Shown here piece by piece: positions 1 through 8,385 of a DNA stretch of 64,000 nucleotides. This DNA is from an uncultured Ruminococcus sp. (lineage in GTDB: Bacteria > Bacillota > Clostridia > Oscillospirales > Ruminococcaceae), in NCBI GenBank assembly GCA_902786975.1, contig CADAES010000011.1, positions 1-64,000 on the forward strand, given 5' to 3'. Each line of letters begins with the position of its first letter. The stretch's first letter is position 1. A program made the position numbers and the translations under genes. Under the pieces are notes generated by a model. The model had not been told where the DNA came from, ran no database searches, and saw only the letters and a list, made by a program, of their open reading frames with translations.

Positions 1-1
1 G

Positions 2-475
2 TATAAGTTCAGATCAATGAGACTTGACACACCGAAAAATGTCCCGACACATATGCTCGATAACCCCGACCAGTACATACTCAAAAGCGGAAAGATAATT
101 AGAAAGCTGTCAATAGATGAGCTCCCGCAGCTGTGGAACATCTTTATCGGCAATATGAGCATCATCGGACCAAGACCGGCTCTGTGGAATCAGGATTACC
201 TGACCGCTGAAAGAGACAAGTACGGTGCAAACGATATCAAGCCCGGACTTACAGGTCTTGCACAGATCAAGGGAAGAGATGAACTTGAAATTCCGGAAAA
301 GGCAAAGCTTGATGGCGTTTATGCTAATGCAATTAAGGCGTCCAGCATATCAGGTCTCCAGATGGATACAAAGATACTGCTTGGCTCTGTATACGCTGTG
401 CTTAGGAGTAAAGGCGTAGTTGAGGGCGGCACAGGTCAGATGGCTAAAGAATTTGAAAAGGCGAAGATGTTATGA
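2..475 (+). CDS. Undecaprenyl-phosphate sugar phosphotransferase (bacterial sugar transferase family), 5' truncated by window edge
   Basis: C-terminal 157 residues of an initiating sugar transferase (WcaJ/WbaP-like catalytic domain). This family moves a sugar-1-phosphate from a nucleotide sugar to undecaprenyl phosphate at the inner face of the membrane and so starts each repeat unit of a surface polysaccharide. Visible hallmarks are KFRSMRLDTP at the left edge, the RKLSIDELPQLWNI helix and the GPRPALWNQ and PGLTGLAQI motifs. The frame is open to the left edge, so the ATG at 17 is internal. The stop overlaps the ATG of the next gene by 4 nt (ATGA), pointing to translational coupling in a polysaccharide operon. 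The substrate sugar cannot be read from this part. Confidence 0.9.
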   Translation, partial: YKFRSMRLDTPKNVPTHMLDNPDQYILKSGKIIRKLSIDELPQLWNIFIGNMSIIGPRPALWNQDYLTAERDKYGANDIKPGLTGLAQIKGRDELEIPEKAKLDGVYANAIKASSISGLQMDTKILLGSVYAVLRSKGVVEGGTGQMAKEFEKAKML

Positions 476-1358
476 AGAAAATCCTCATTACAGGTGCAAA
501 CAGCTACATAGGCACCTCGTTTGAAAAATATATGGAGCAGTTCGGAAACGATTACTCTGTTGATACTGTGGATATGATCGGTGATAGCTGGAAGAGCAAA
601 AGCTTTTCCGGCTATGACTGTGTTTTTCATGTCGCAGTTTTCATGTCGCAGGAATTGCGCATTCAGATAACGGCAAGATAAGCAAGGAAAAAGAAAAACT
701 GTATTACGCTGTCAATACCGATCTCACAGTAGAGACCGCAAAGAAGTCAAAAGCCGATGGCGTAAAGCAGTTCATTTTTATGAGCAGCGCTATAGTTTAC
801 GGCAACAGCGCACCGATAGGCAAGGGCAAGCGCATTACCAAGGACACACCTGTTCATCCTGCAAACTGCTACGGCGACAGCAAGGTACAAGCTGAGAACG
901 GTCTGCGCAAGCTTGAAGATGACAGTTTTAAGGTAGTTATTCTCAGACCGCCGATGATCTACGGCAAGGGCAGTAAGGGCAACTATCCGCTGATGTCAAA
1001 AATGGCGCAAAAGCTGCCGATATTCCCATATGTTAAGAACAGACGCTCGATGCTCTACATCGACAATCTCTGCGAGTTTGTACGGCTGATGATCGAAAAC
1101 AGCGAGCGAGGAACATTCTGGCCGCAGAACAAGGAATACAGCAACACATCCGAGATGGTAAGGATGATAGGTGCTGCACACGGCAAAAAGGTGCATTTGA
1201 TAAAAGGATTCACCTGGTCGCTCAAACTTCTTGGACTTGTTACCGGCATCGTTGATAAGGCGTTCGGCAATCTGTACTACGACAAGAAGATGAGTGAGTA
1301 CAAGCATAATTACAGAGTTTGCACATTAAAGGAAAGCATTATACGAACTGAGGAATGA
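472..1358 (+). pseudogene. NAD-dependent sugar epimerase/dehydratase (extended SDR), frameshifted by a 14-bp tandem duplication
   Basis: The frame from ATG 472 begins with the Rossmann signature TGANSYIG and reads well to CVFHVA near 636, then goes out of frame and stops at 681. The rest lies in another frame and holds the SDR catalytic YxxxK (YGDSK, near 872), RPPMIYG and RRSMLYIDNL, ending at 1358. Removing one copy of the 14-bp repeat at 624-651 restores one continuous frame, reading CVFHVA-GIAHSDNGKISK and on to QFIFMSSAIVYG. In the family this would be a UDP- or dTDP-sugar epimerase/dehydratase feeding the polysaccharide pathway. A short product could restart at ATG 780, but it would lack the NAD-binding site and should be inactive. 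It could also be a reversible contingency locus or a sequencing artefact. Confidence 0.85.
624..651. repeat. Perfect 14-bp tandem duplication (2 copies) inside the epimerase gene
   Basis: TTTTCATGTCGCAG occurs at 624-637 and again at 638-651 with no mismatch. The flanking bases break the periodicity, so exactly two copies exist. Fourteen is not a multiple of three, so the extra copy shifts the frame. It is the lesion that breaks the epimerase reading frame. Confidence 0.95.
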
Positions 1359-1361
1359 TTT

Positions 1362-2600
1362 ATGAAAACAAAAAGCAATATCGTGAGAATAATTGATGAG
1401 TTTGATCCACCTAAAAAATCAATCAATGTTTTCATGATTGGCTTGCGCGGATATACTCAAAACTACGGCGGATGGGAAGCATTTGCTCATGGACTGTTTG
1501 ATAACTGGACAGATAAAAATATCCAGTGGTGGGCATTTGAAAAGGTTGATTCCATAGAACAGGAAGAAATAGTTGTTGTAAACAACATAATCTGTGTAAG
1601 AGTTTTTGAAGGTGAGACAGGCAGCTCTGCAATGCCTAAATATGATATTCACTGTACTGATCTTACCTGTCACATAGTCAAATCACTAAAAGTATCCAAC
1701 CCGGTAATGTTTCATCTAGGAGTAAGAATAGGACCTGTTTTGTGGCTAAAGAGACATTCCATTAAAAAACACGGCATTATTATGATGGAAAATCCTGCGG
1801 GAGCTGAGTGGAGAAGAACAAAATGGAATCGCTTGGTTCAGATTTACTTGTTTGTTTCTGCTATGATGATGGCAAAGTCCACAGATTGTATGGTATGCGA
1901 TAACGAAGGAATTCGTGAATTGTATAGCAAACTATTGATAGGCAGAAAACCTCTGCTTGAATATGTAGCATATGGTGTGAATTCAGTACCAAGAGTTTCA
2001 GAAATAATCCCTGAATCAGTCGCACAATATTTTAACAAATGGGGGATTGAGCGAGATAATTATTATCTTATTTTGGGAAGATTCATTCCCGAAAACAATT
2101 ACGAGATGATGTTCAAGGGATTTATGAAATCAAAAACAAATAAAAAACTGCTTGTAATTTGTAATTATAAAACAGAGATAAGGAAGTTCTATAATCATAT
2201 TAAACAATCTACAGGGTTCATGAATGACGATAGAATAATTATGGCTGGCACGTTATATGATCAGGAAATTCTGCATTATGTTCGGCAGTATGCACATGGC
2301 TACATTCACGGTCATTCCGTAGGTGGAACAAATCCGGGATTATTAGAGGCTATGGCAGAGACTGATCTGAATATCCTTTACAACGTTAATTTCAACAGAT
2401 ATGTCGGCGGAAAAACTGCATTATACTTCAAGAATGAAGATGAATTAGCATTTAGAATTGAAAAGCTTGATAGCATAAGTGCAACAAAGAAAATAAATGT
2501 TGGACTTAAAGCTAGAAACAATATGAAGACCAAGTATTCTTGGGAGCATATTGTTGATGAGTATGATAGAGTGATTAATGGTTTTGTAGGTAAGAGATAG
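1362..2600 (+). CDS. Glycosyltransferase with DUF1972-type N-terminus (rhamnosyltransferase-like)
   Basis: 412 residues. The N-terminus GLRGYTQNYGGWE (27-39) is the acceptor-side glycine-rich loop of DUF1972 glycosyltransferases, the family that contains the pneumococcal Cps2T beta-1,4-rhamnosyltransferase. The C-terminal Rossmann half carries GHSVGGTNPGLLEAMA (317-332), the donor-site E-x7-E-like region of GT-B enzymes. No membrane segment, so it should act on the cytoplasmic face on a lipid-linked acceptor. It starts 3 nt after the broken epimerase, whose end supplies the GAGG ribosome site. Base composition is more AT-rich than the housekeeping genes to the right, in keeping with a horizontally acquired cluster. 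Donor and acceptor are inferred from the family only. Confidence 0.82.
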   Translation: MKTKSNIVRIIDEFDPPKKSINVFMIGLRGYTQNYGGWEAFAHGLFDNWTDKNIQWWAFEKVDSIEQEEIVVVNNIICVRVFEGETGSSAMPKYDIHCTDLTCHIVKSLKVSNPVMFHLGVRIGPVLWLKRHSIKKHGIIMMENPAGAEWRRTKWNRLVQIYLFVSAMMMAKSTDCMVCDNEGIRELYSKLLIGRKPLLEYVAYGVNSVPRVSEIIPESVAQYFNKWGIERDNYYLILGRFIPENNYEMMFKGFMKSKTNKKLLVICNYKTEIRKFYNHIKQSTGFMNDDRIIMAGTLYDQEILHYVRQYAHGYIHGHSVGGTNPGLLEAMAETDLNILYNVNFNRYVGGKTALYFKNEDELAFRIEKLDSISATKKINVGLKARNNMKTKYSWEHIVDEYDRVINGFVGKR

Positions 2601-2610
2601 GAATGAGTTT

Positions 2611-3963
2611 ATGAATATTCTTCACTATTCAATAGGATGTTATCCTGATCGTCAAGGCGGTTTAGTAAGATATAGTACAGATTTGGCATTAAAACAAAGC
2701 AAGACAAATAATGTGTTTTATTTGTTTCCGGGAAAACTCGGCTTTGTTGATAAAAAAGTCAAGATTATTAAGGATAATAGAATTCATAGTAGTAATTTAT
2801 ATTGCTTTAGAATTGATAATGCTCATCCAATTCCACTTTACTCTGGCATTACTAATGTTGGTTTGTATACAAGAGAAGTTGACGAACAGATTTATATTGA
2901 TTTCTTAAGAATACATAGAATAAAAGTACTTCACGTTCATTCGTTAATGGGATTACACATTGAATTATTACAGGCTGCTCATAAGTTAAGGATACCAATT
3001 CTTATGACAACACATGATTTTTTTGGTTTGTGTCCTGTTACAACACTGTTTAAGGATGGAAAGATTTGCTGCAATAATTCAATTAATAGTCAATGCTTTT
3101 CCTGTTCACAACGAGCCCTTAGCTATTCAAAATTGGCGTTAGGACAATCTGCTTTATATAAAAAAATAAAACACATAAACGTCGTAGGAAAAATAAGAAA
3201 AAACGCACTTGTATCTAAGACTAAAATAAGCACAACATCAAAAAGAATAGAAAACAAGATACCTAATTATGAAAAGCTTGAAAAGTATTATCGGAAATGC
3301 TTCTCGTTAATTGATTATTATTTGTTTAATAGCTCTCAAACCAAAGAAGTGTTTGAGTCGAGATTAGGGCATTTGCCTGGAGAAATCCTATATATTTCGC
3401 TTTCTTCGATTGTTGATAGAAGAAAAAAGAGATCGTTTCTTAAAGATGATACGCTCCATATAGGTTTTATGGGGGACTGTACAGATTTTAAGGGATACTA
3501 TGTTCTTAGGCAAGCGGTTGAGAGGCTGATAAATGATGGGTATAGAGTTGAACTTGATGTATATAATGACAATTCTGAGCAGAATAGTTTCATTGTTAGG
3601 AAAGGAAAATATACATCCAATCAATTGAAGCGGATATATGACTTTTTGGATGTAATCGTTGTTCCGAGTCTATGGTATGAAACACTTAGCTTTATTGCAA
3701 TAGAGGCTATTTCTGCTGGAATGCCATGTATTGTTTCGGATCATGTTGGCGCAAAGACTTTTATAAAGAATGAACAGAATGGATTTATTGTTTCTGCTGG
3801 TAGAGTTGGAGCCTTAATTGATTGCCTACAACGGATTCTTAACTGCCCTGAAAAGCTTTATAGTGTCAATAGTATTATTCTTAACGAGCCGATGCTGTTT
3901 GATTTTATTATACATTGTAACAAAATAACTGCAATATATAAGGGTGTTTTAAATGATCGATAA
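2611..3963 (+). CDS. Glycosyltransferase family 4 (GT-B fold)
   Basis: 450 residues, cytosolic GT-B transferase of the polysaccharide cluster. The N-terminal half shows the glycine-rich YPDRQGGLVRYS loop (11-22), HVHSLMG (108-114) and TTHDFFGLCP (133-142). A Cys-rich insert follows (C153, C154, C162, C165), as seen in a common GT4 subgroup. The C-terminal half has the donor motif around W355-E357-x7-E365. The gene is AT-rich, lies 10 nt behind the rhamnosyltransferase-like gene and overlaps the next gene by 11 nt. It appears intact. The sugar it transfers cannot be told from sequence. Confidence 0.82.
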   Translation: MNILHYSIGCYPDRQGGLVRYSTDLALKQSKTNNVFYLFPGKLGFVDKKVKIIKDNRIHSSNLYCFRIDNAHPIPLYSGITNVGLYTREVDEQIYIDFLRIHRIKVLHVHSLMGLHIELLQAAHKLRIPILMTTHDFFGLCPVTTLFKDGKICCNNSINSQCFSCSQRALSYSKLALGQSALYKKIKHINVVGKIRKNALVSKTKISTTSKRIENKIPNYEKLEKYYRKCFSLIDYYLFNSSQTKEVFESRLGHLPGEILYISLSSIVDRRKKRSFLKDDTLHIGFMGDCTDFKGYYVLRQAVERLINDGYRVELDVYNDNSEQNSFIVRKGKYTSNQLKRIYDFLDVIVVPSLWYETLSFIAIEAISAGMPCIVSDHVGAKTFIKNEQNGFIVSAGRVGALIDCLQRILNCPEKLYSVNSIILNEPMLFDFIIHCNKITAIYKGVLNDR

Positions 3964-5203
3964 GTATCAGGGATATATCTTAAAAAAGAATAACAGGTTT
4001 AATCTATGTGGCTTGTTTTTTGTTCTGTTGTTTGTTGAGTACTTTTTACCAGCAATCATATCATTTGGAACAAATGCAATAGTTCTTTCGTGTTTTATCC
4101 TTAAATACAAATTTAGGGGACTAGTGCCTTTTGGTGGAATCAAGTATTTGTATTTCATATTGTTTTTTGGATTAGTTATTGGTATTCACGAATTATCAAG
4201 TGTAATAACATCGTTTTCTGTATCATCTTTTTTCTTTTATTCTGTACCCAATGATGTAGTTGGAACTGTTGTACTTAATGCATATAAAGGAAAAAGGTAT
4301 CAGATTAATTTGACCGATCATGCGTTTTGGCTAGGTGCTAGATGTATTGATACATGTATAGAGTTTAGAGACTATGGGGCTAGTGTTTCAAATCATTATC
4401 GGAAAATCAATAAGATTGTAAAGATCCCGTTTTATCCAATAATAGATTATAATAAAGAGTTTGAAGGATACCCATTTAATTCCGAAAATAAGAAAATAGT
4501 CTTTTCTGGAGGCGCTTTGTACAAAACTTTTGGTGGAGGAAACTATTATTATAAAATTGTTGATTATATTTTAGGTCATCACAGGGATGTCGTTTTTTGG
4601 TATGCTGGTAATGGTGACCGGAGAAAAATGGATAGAATAATTGCTAAATATCCTCAAAGAGTATACGTAACAGGTGAAAGAAATGATTTGTTTCAAGTAT
4701 TATGTCATTGCTATTTTTATTTAAGTACTTATCCAATTTGTGGCGGATTAATGTTCCAATACGCTGCAGCTGCAGGTAAAGTGCCAGTAACGTTGAAATT
4801 TGATAGCATATCAGATGGATTCTTAATTAATCAAGAACGGTTGGGTATAGAGTATTGTTCGTTCAAAGAGGTTATAAAAGAGATTGATAGATTAATTGAG
4901 AATGAAGAATATGCGTTGCATAGGGGAAATGCTGTTCGTAATTCTATAATATGCGAAGAAGATTTTAATTCTGAAATTAGTAAACTATTTTCAGATTCTT
5001 CTTTTTCATATGATATTAATTATAGTAGAATAGACACGTCTTCGTTTAGAAAAACATATAAAGATAGAAACAACGCAAGAGTTATTAACGAGTTGTTGGT
5101 AAAAAAAGATGGATTTGTTGTTTTTAAGTATTGCCCGGTTCGCTACTTTTGTGGTTGCATCTCTAAAATGCTAAAAAGAATTATCAGGAAGATTAAGAGA
5201 TGA
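3953..5203 (+). CDS. Chimeric ORF: polysaccharide polymerase N-terminus fused to glycosyltransferase C-terminal part
   Basis: 416 residues made of two parts that do not belong together. Residues about 15-82 form two or three hydrophobic segments (FNLCGLFFVLLFVEYFLPA, then SFGTNAIVLSCFIL, then YLYFILFFGLVIGI), like the start of a Wzy/O-antigen-ligase-type polymerase, which normally has ten or more segments. From about residue 90 the sequence is soluble and reads VPNDVVGTVVLNAYKG, INLTDHAFWLG, FSGGALYKTFGG and WYAGNGD, a GT-B glycosyltransferase lacking the first part of its N-terminal domain. The simplest reading is a deletion joining two neighbouring genes near 4195-4225. The product is unlikely to polymerise, and whether the transferase part works is unclear. 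An authentic membrane-anchored transferase is the alternative. Confidence 0.65.
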   Translation: MIDKYQGYILKKNNRFNLCGLFFVLLFVEYFLPAIISFGTNAIVLSCFILKYKFRGLVPFGGIKYLYFILFFGLVIGIHELSSVITSFSVSSFFFYSVPNDVVGTVVLNAYKGKRYQINLTDHAFWLGARCIDTCIEFRDYGASVSNHYRKINKIVKIPFYPIIDYNKEFEGYPFNSENKKIVFSGGALYKTFGGGNYYYKIVDYILGHHRDVVFWYAGNGDRRKMDRIIAKYPQRVYVTGERNDLFQVLCHCYFYLSTYPICGGLMFQYAAAAGKVPVTLKFDSISDGFLINQERLGIEYCSFKEVIKEIDRLIENEEYALHRGNAVRNSIICEEDFNSEISKLFSDSSFSYDINYSRIDTSSFRKTYKDRNNARVINELLVKKDGFVVFKYCPVRYFCGCISKMLKRIIRKIKR

Positions 5204-5272
5204 TTTGGAACACAGGTATAAACCATATGCAATTGATTTGCGTTGATTTCTTTTTTGATTTGAGGTTTGTTT

Positions 5273-6370
5273 ATGATAATACCATTTGTATCTTTTCTCC
5301 CTATGGAGAAAGAATTAAATATTGAAATTAAAAAGGCGTTTGATCGCGTGTTTAATAGCTCGTGGTATATAGAAGGCAAAGAAGATGAAGTCTTTGAAAA
5401 AGCTTTTGCTGAGTATTGCGGTGCTGAAAGCTGTGTTGGCTGCGGTAACGGACTAGATGCTCTTATGCTTTCATTGAAAGCACTAGGAGTAGGTATAGGT
5501 GACGAGGTTATCGTGCCTTCAAATACCTATATTGCAACTGCTCTTGCAGTAACATATGTAGGTGCCACACCTGTGTTCGTTGAACCGGATATCAATACGT
5601 TCCTTATTGATCCTTCGTTGATCGAAACAAAGATCAATGAAAAAACTAAGGCAATAATGCCCGTTCATCTTTATGGACAAGCATGTGATATGGATGCAAT
5701 AATATCGATTGCTAAAAAGTATGATCTTTATGTTGTTGAGGACTGTGCTCAGGCGCATGGAGCTATGTATAAAGGAAAAAGAGTTGGTTCTTTTGGAGAT
5801 GCTGCAGGTTTCAGTTTCTATCCGGGAAAGAACCTCGGTGCACTGGGTGATGCCGGAGCTGCTGTGACTAACAACAAAGAACTTGCAGATAAGATCAGAG
5901 CACTTGGCAACTACGGCTCCGACTATAAGTATCATCATATCTACAAGGGTAATAACAGTAGACTTGATGAGATGCAGGCTGCGTTCCTTTTGGCTAAGCT
6001 TCCACATCTCGATAAAATGAACGAAGAACGCAGAAGAATAGCTGATATGTATACTACTGGTATCAATAATCCGAAGGTAGTAACTCCGATTGTTAAGGAT
6101 GACTGCGTTCCAGTCTGGCACATATATGGTATACGCTGCAAAGAAAGAGATGCGCTTGAGAAGTATCTGAATGATAAAGGTATTGGAACAAACAAGCATT
6201 ATCCGATCCCTATGCATATGCAGGACTGTTACAAGGATCTTGGGATAAAGCTTGGCGAGCTTCCTATTGCCGAAGAGATAAGCACAACTGAGCTTAGTCT
6301 GCCTATGTATTATGGTATGACTGATGAGCAGGTTCAGTTCGTTATTGATGCAATAAATGAGTTTAAATAG
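5273..6370 (+). CDS. fdtB: DegT/DnrJ/EryC1/StrS aminotransferase, FdtB-like sugar transaminase
   Basis: 365 residues, PLP-dependent transaminase of nucleotide sugars. With the FdtA-like protein encoded next door it most likely makes dTDP-3-amino-3,6-dideoxyhexose from a dTDP-3-keto-6-deoxy sugar. Motifs: the FLPMEKELN start region, GNGLDAL, the DCAQAHGA active-site stretch and [16 protein letters not shown] with the Schiff-base lysine K186. ATG 5273 is chosen because a GAGG site lies 7 nt upstream; a TTG at 5267 would sit almost on that site. It appears intact and less AT-rich than the glycosyltransferases before it. The exact amino sugar (Fuc3N or Qui3N type) cannot be fixed. Confidence 0.85.
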   Translation: MIIPFVSFLPMEKELNIEIKKAFDRVFNSSWYIEGKEDEVFEKAFAEYCGAESCVGCGNGLDALMLSLKALGVGIGDEVIVPSNTYIATALAVTYVGATPVFVEPDINTFLIDPSLIETKINEKTKAIMPVHLYGQACDMDAIISIAKKYDLYVVEDCAQAHGAMYKGKRVGSFGDAAGFSFYPGKNLGALGDAGAAVTNNKELADKIRALGNYGSDYKYHHIYKGNNSRLDEMQAAFLLAKLPHLDKMNEERRRIADMYTTGINNPKVVTPIVKDDCVPVWHIYGIRCKERDALEKYLNDKGIGTNKHYPIPMHMQDCYKDLGIKLGELPIAEEISTTELSLPMYYGMTDEQVQFVIDAINEFK

Positions 6371-6378
6371 GTGATCCA

Positions 6379-7290
6379 ATGTATTTAAGAAAACTGGAAC
6401 TTAAAGATGCCCCCTTGATGCTTGCCTGGATGCACGATAAAAGTGTTACTGAAAAGCTGCAAGCTGATTTTGCATCAAAGACAATTGATGATGCGGAGAG
6501 CTTTATCAAAATGAGCTGGGATAATAAAACAGACCTTCATCTTGCAATAGCTTCGGATACCGATGAATATATGGGTACAGTTAGTCTTAAGCATATTGAG
6601 AATGGTTCTGCTGAGTTTGCTATAACAGTGAGAGCTGAGTCAATGGGCAAGGGCTATTCCTGGTTTGGAATGGAAAACATTATTGAAAAGGCTTTTAATG
6701 AACTAAACCTTGAATCTGTTTATTGGTGTGTTTCAAGAGATAATCCTCGTGCTGTAAGATTTTATGACAAGCATAATTTCCATGAGGCGCTGGATATACC
6801 CGATTGTGTTTTAGAACGCTACAAAGGTATGGATAACTTGAAATGGTATTCTGTTCTTAAGGGTGATGATTTCACAACACAAGAGACAGTTGCTGGCTGC
6901 AAGGTAGTACATATAAAAACTATTCCTACAGTTGATGCAGGCGAGCTTTCGTTCTTTGAAGCGTCACATGATATTCCTTTTGAAGTTAAGCGTATTTATT
7001 ACATAACTAAAGTTCCGGAAGGTGTTCGCAGAGGATTTCACGCACATAAGGAATTAAAACAGCTTCTGTTCTGTCCATATGGCAGAATACAGCTTATTCT
7101 TGAAAACAAAAATGGACGTGAAGAGATAGAGCTTTCGGATCCATCTATCGGCGTTGTGATAGATCAGCTGACATGGAGAGAGATGCTGTGGCTGCAGAAA
7201 GATTCTGTTCTATGTGTTGCTGCGTCGGATTATTATAAAGTTGAAGATTATATAAGGGAATATGATGAGTTTAAAAAGAACATGGATTAG
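6379..7290 (+). CDS. fdtA: Bifunctional GNAT acetyltransferase - FdtA/QdtA-like cupin ketoisomerase
   Basis: 303 residues, two domains. Residues 1-150 are a GNAT acyltransferase fold (start MYLRKLELKDAPLM, acetyl-CoA loop region AESMGKGYSWFG, then CVSRDNPRAVRFYDKHNF). Residues about 165-303 match the FdtA/QdtA/WxcM-C cupin, with GFHAHKELKQ holding H221 and H223, then SVLCVAASDYYKVEDYIREY. In the FdtA family the cupin isomerises dTDP-4-keto-6-deoxyglucose to the 3-keto sugar, the substrate of the aminotransferase encoded 8 nt upstream. The acetyltransferase part would then N-acetylate the amino sugar. Better-known fusions of this kind (WxcM) use a left-handed beta-helix acetyltransferase, so the GNAT partner is notable. 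RBS AGGTGA precedes ATG 6379. Confidence 0.82.
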   Translation: MYLRKLELKDAPLMLAWMHDKSVTEKLQADFASKTIDDAESFIKMSWDNKTDLHLAIASDTDEYMGTVSLKHIENGSAEFAITVRAESMGKGYSWFGMENIIEKAFNELNLESVYWCVSRDNPRAVRFYDKHNFHEALDIPDCVLERYKGMDNLKWYSVLKGDDFTTQETVAGCKVVHIKTIPTVDAGELSFFEASHDIPFEVKRIYYITKVPEGVRRGFHAHKELKQLLFCPYGRIQLILENKNGREEIELSDPSIGVVIDQLTWREMLWLQKDSVLCVAASDYYKVEDYIREYDEFKKNMD

Positions 7291-7310
7291 TGTTTCAGGA
7301 GGAAAATGAA

Positions 7311-8084
7311 TTGAAAATCTCAATAAAAAAGTGTAGAAATAAATGGGGGAATTTATCTCTTTAGGCAAGAGCAGCAATAGCATATGCACTAAACAGCATT
7401 TTACAGAGATGTATTGGGTTTATCAATATGCCTATCTTTACAAGATTGATGTCGACAGAAGAGTATGGAGAAATGACGGTATACTCCTCGTGGTCCGGTT
7501 TTTTTTTCAATAATACTCACTCTCAATCTTGCGTATGGTTCGTTTTCCCCTGCAATGATAAAGTTTGAAAAAGATAGAGACAAATACATTTCTTGCGTGC
7601 AAGGAATATGGATTGTTTTGTGTGCTGTACTTCTGTGTATATATATACCGCTTCGAGTACCAGTAAATGAATTACTTGAAATGCTGACATTATTCGTGAT
7701 ATTTCTGGTTTTTGAAACGTTGGCTTCGAACTCTATTCAATTATGGAGTGGCAGACGCAGATTTGATTACGTATACAAACCTGTTGTAGCTATGACCTTG
7801 GGAATGTCAGTTGCCAATACCATTGTTTCTATCGTTTTGGTACTTTTGAGCGAGCAGAAGGGTTATGCACGAATAGTAGGTCATGTTGTAACGTATCTTT
7901 GCTTCGGGTTAATAGTTTTCACACTAAACACTTTACGTGGTAAAAAGCTGTTTGAAAAAAATATTTGAAATATGCTTTGGGATTTAATGTGCCGTTATTA
8001 GCATATTATTTGTCTCAGGTAATATTCAATCAAAGTGACAGAATAATGATAAGTCACTATTGTGGTAAAGGAAAAGCTGCTTAA
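7311..8084 (+). pseudogene. Wzx-type polysaccharide flippase remnant (MOP superfamily), multiply disrupted and truncated
   Basis: A TTG start at 7311 sits behind a strong AGGAGG (7298-7303). The reading is: residues to NLSL, then an in-frame TAG at 7362; ARAAIAYALNSILQR and PIFTRLMSTEEYGEMTVYSSW to a run of nine T (7499-7507); after dropping one T, FSIILTLNLAYGS and on through SPAMIKFEKDRDKY to FEK at an A7 run (7955-7961); after adding one A, KYLKYALGFNVPLLAYYLSQ, then NQSDRIMISHYCGKGKAA and a stop at 8082-8084. These are textbook Wzx N-half features (PIFTRLMSTEEYG, SDRIMI). About the last 200 residues of a normal flippase are absent. Only fragments could be made, so this cluster has no working flippase of its own here. 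Confidence 0.85.
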
Positions 8085-8117
8085 CCTTTAATATACTGTT
8101 TCTTTATTCTATCAAAA

Positions 8118-8149
8118 GTTTCACTAAATAAAAATTTAGTGAAACTTGG
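8118..8149. repeat. Perfect 14-bp inverted repeat with AAAA loop, not a normal terminator
   Basis: The arms 8118-8131 and 8136-8149 (AAGTTTCACTAAAT and its exact complement) are separated by AAAA. The right arm is followed by GGAGGAGTAC, not a T-tract, so it is a poor intrinsic terminator. It lies just after the broken flippase. It could be a leftover end of a mobile or repeated element, an operator, or an mRNA hairpin. Confidence 0.7.
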
Positions 8150-8321
8150 AGGAGTACTTTACGGATAATAATAAGCTGAACTGGTACACCTATACATTCA
8201 GATAAGGTGCAACCCCGGCTGACGGTTGGTAAATCAAAAAAAATATGACTTTCATTTTTCTATTCATTTAGTGCTGTATAATACTTGGACATTCATTTAT
8301 TCTTGCTTTTACTTAAACTCC
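8150..8321. other. Intergenic stretch, nothing recognised
   Basis: Non-coding stretch between the flippase remnant and the EAL gene promoter. The segment about 8185-8232 is locally GC-richer and contains GCAACCCCGGCTGACGG, but I find no riboswitch core, convincing hairpin set or open frame. It may be more debris of the polysaccharide cluster. Confidence 0.5.
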
Positions 8322-8350
8322 TTGATTGTTTTTCGAATCTATGCTATAAT
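8322..8350 (+). promoter_or_regulatory. SigA-type promoter for the EAL gene
   Basis: TTGATT at 8322-8327, 17-bp spacer, consensus TATAAT at 8345-8350. It is followed by GAGG (8375-8378) 7 nt before ATG 8386. Confidence 0.75.
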
Positions 8351-8385
8351 GTATTTGGAAATCTGTCTGACAAAGAGGTTTATTT

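Noticed and set aside
5519..6379. 286-residue open frame on the minus strand
   Set aside because: It is antisense to the well-supported FdtB gene, has no recognisable domain and reflects codon bias of the real gene.
8185..8235. Possible riboswitch or small RNA in the GC-richer intergenic segment
   Set aside because: No conserved core or stable multi-stem structure could be traced, and no suitable gene follows at once.
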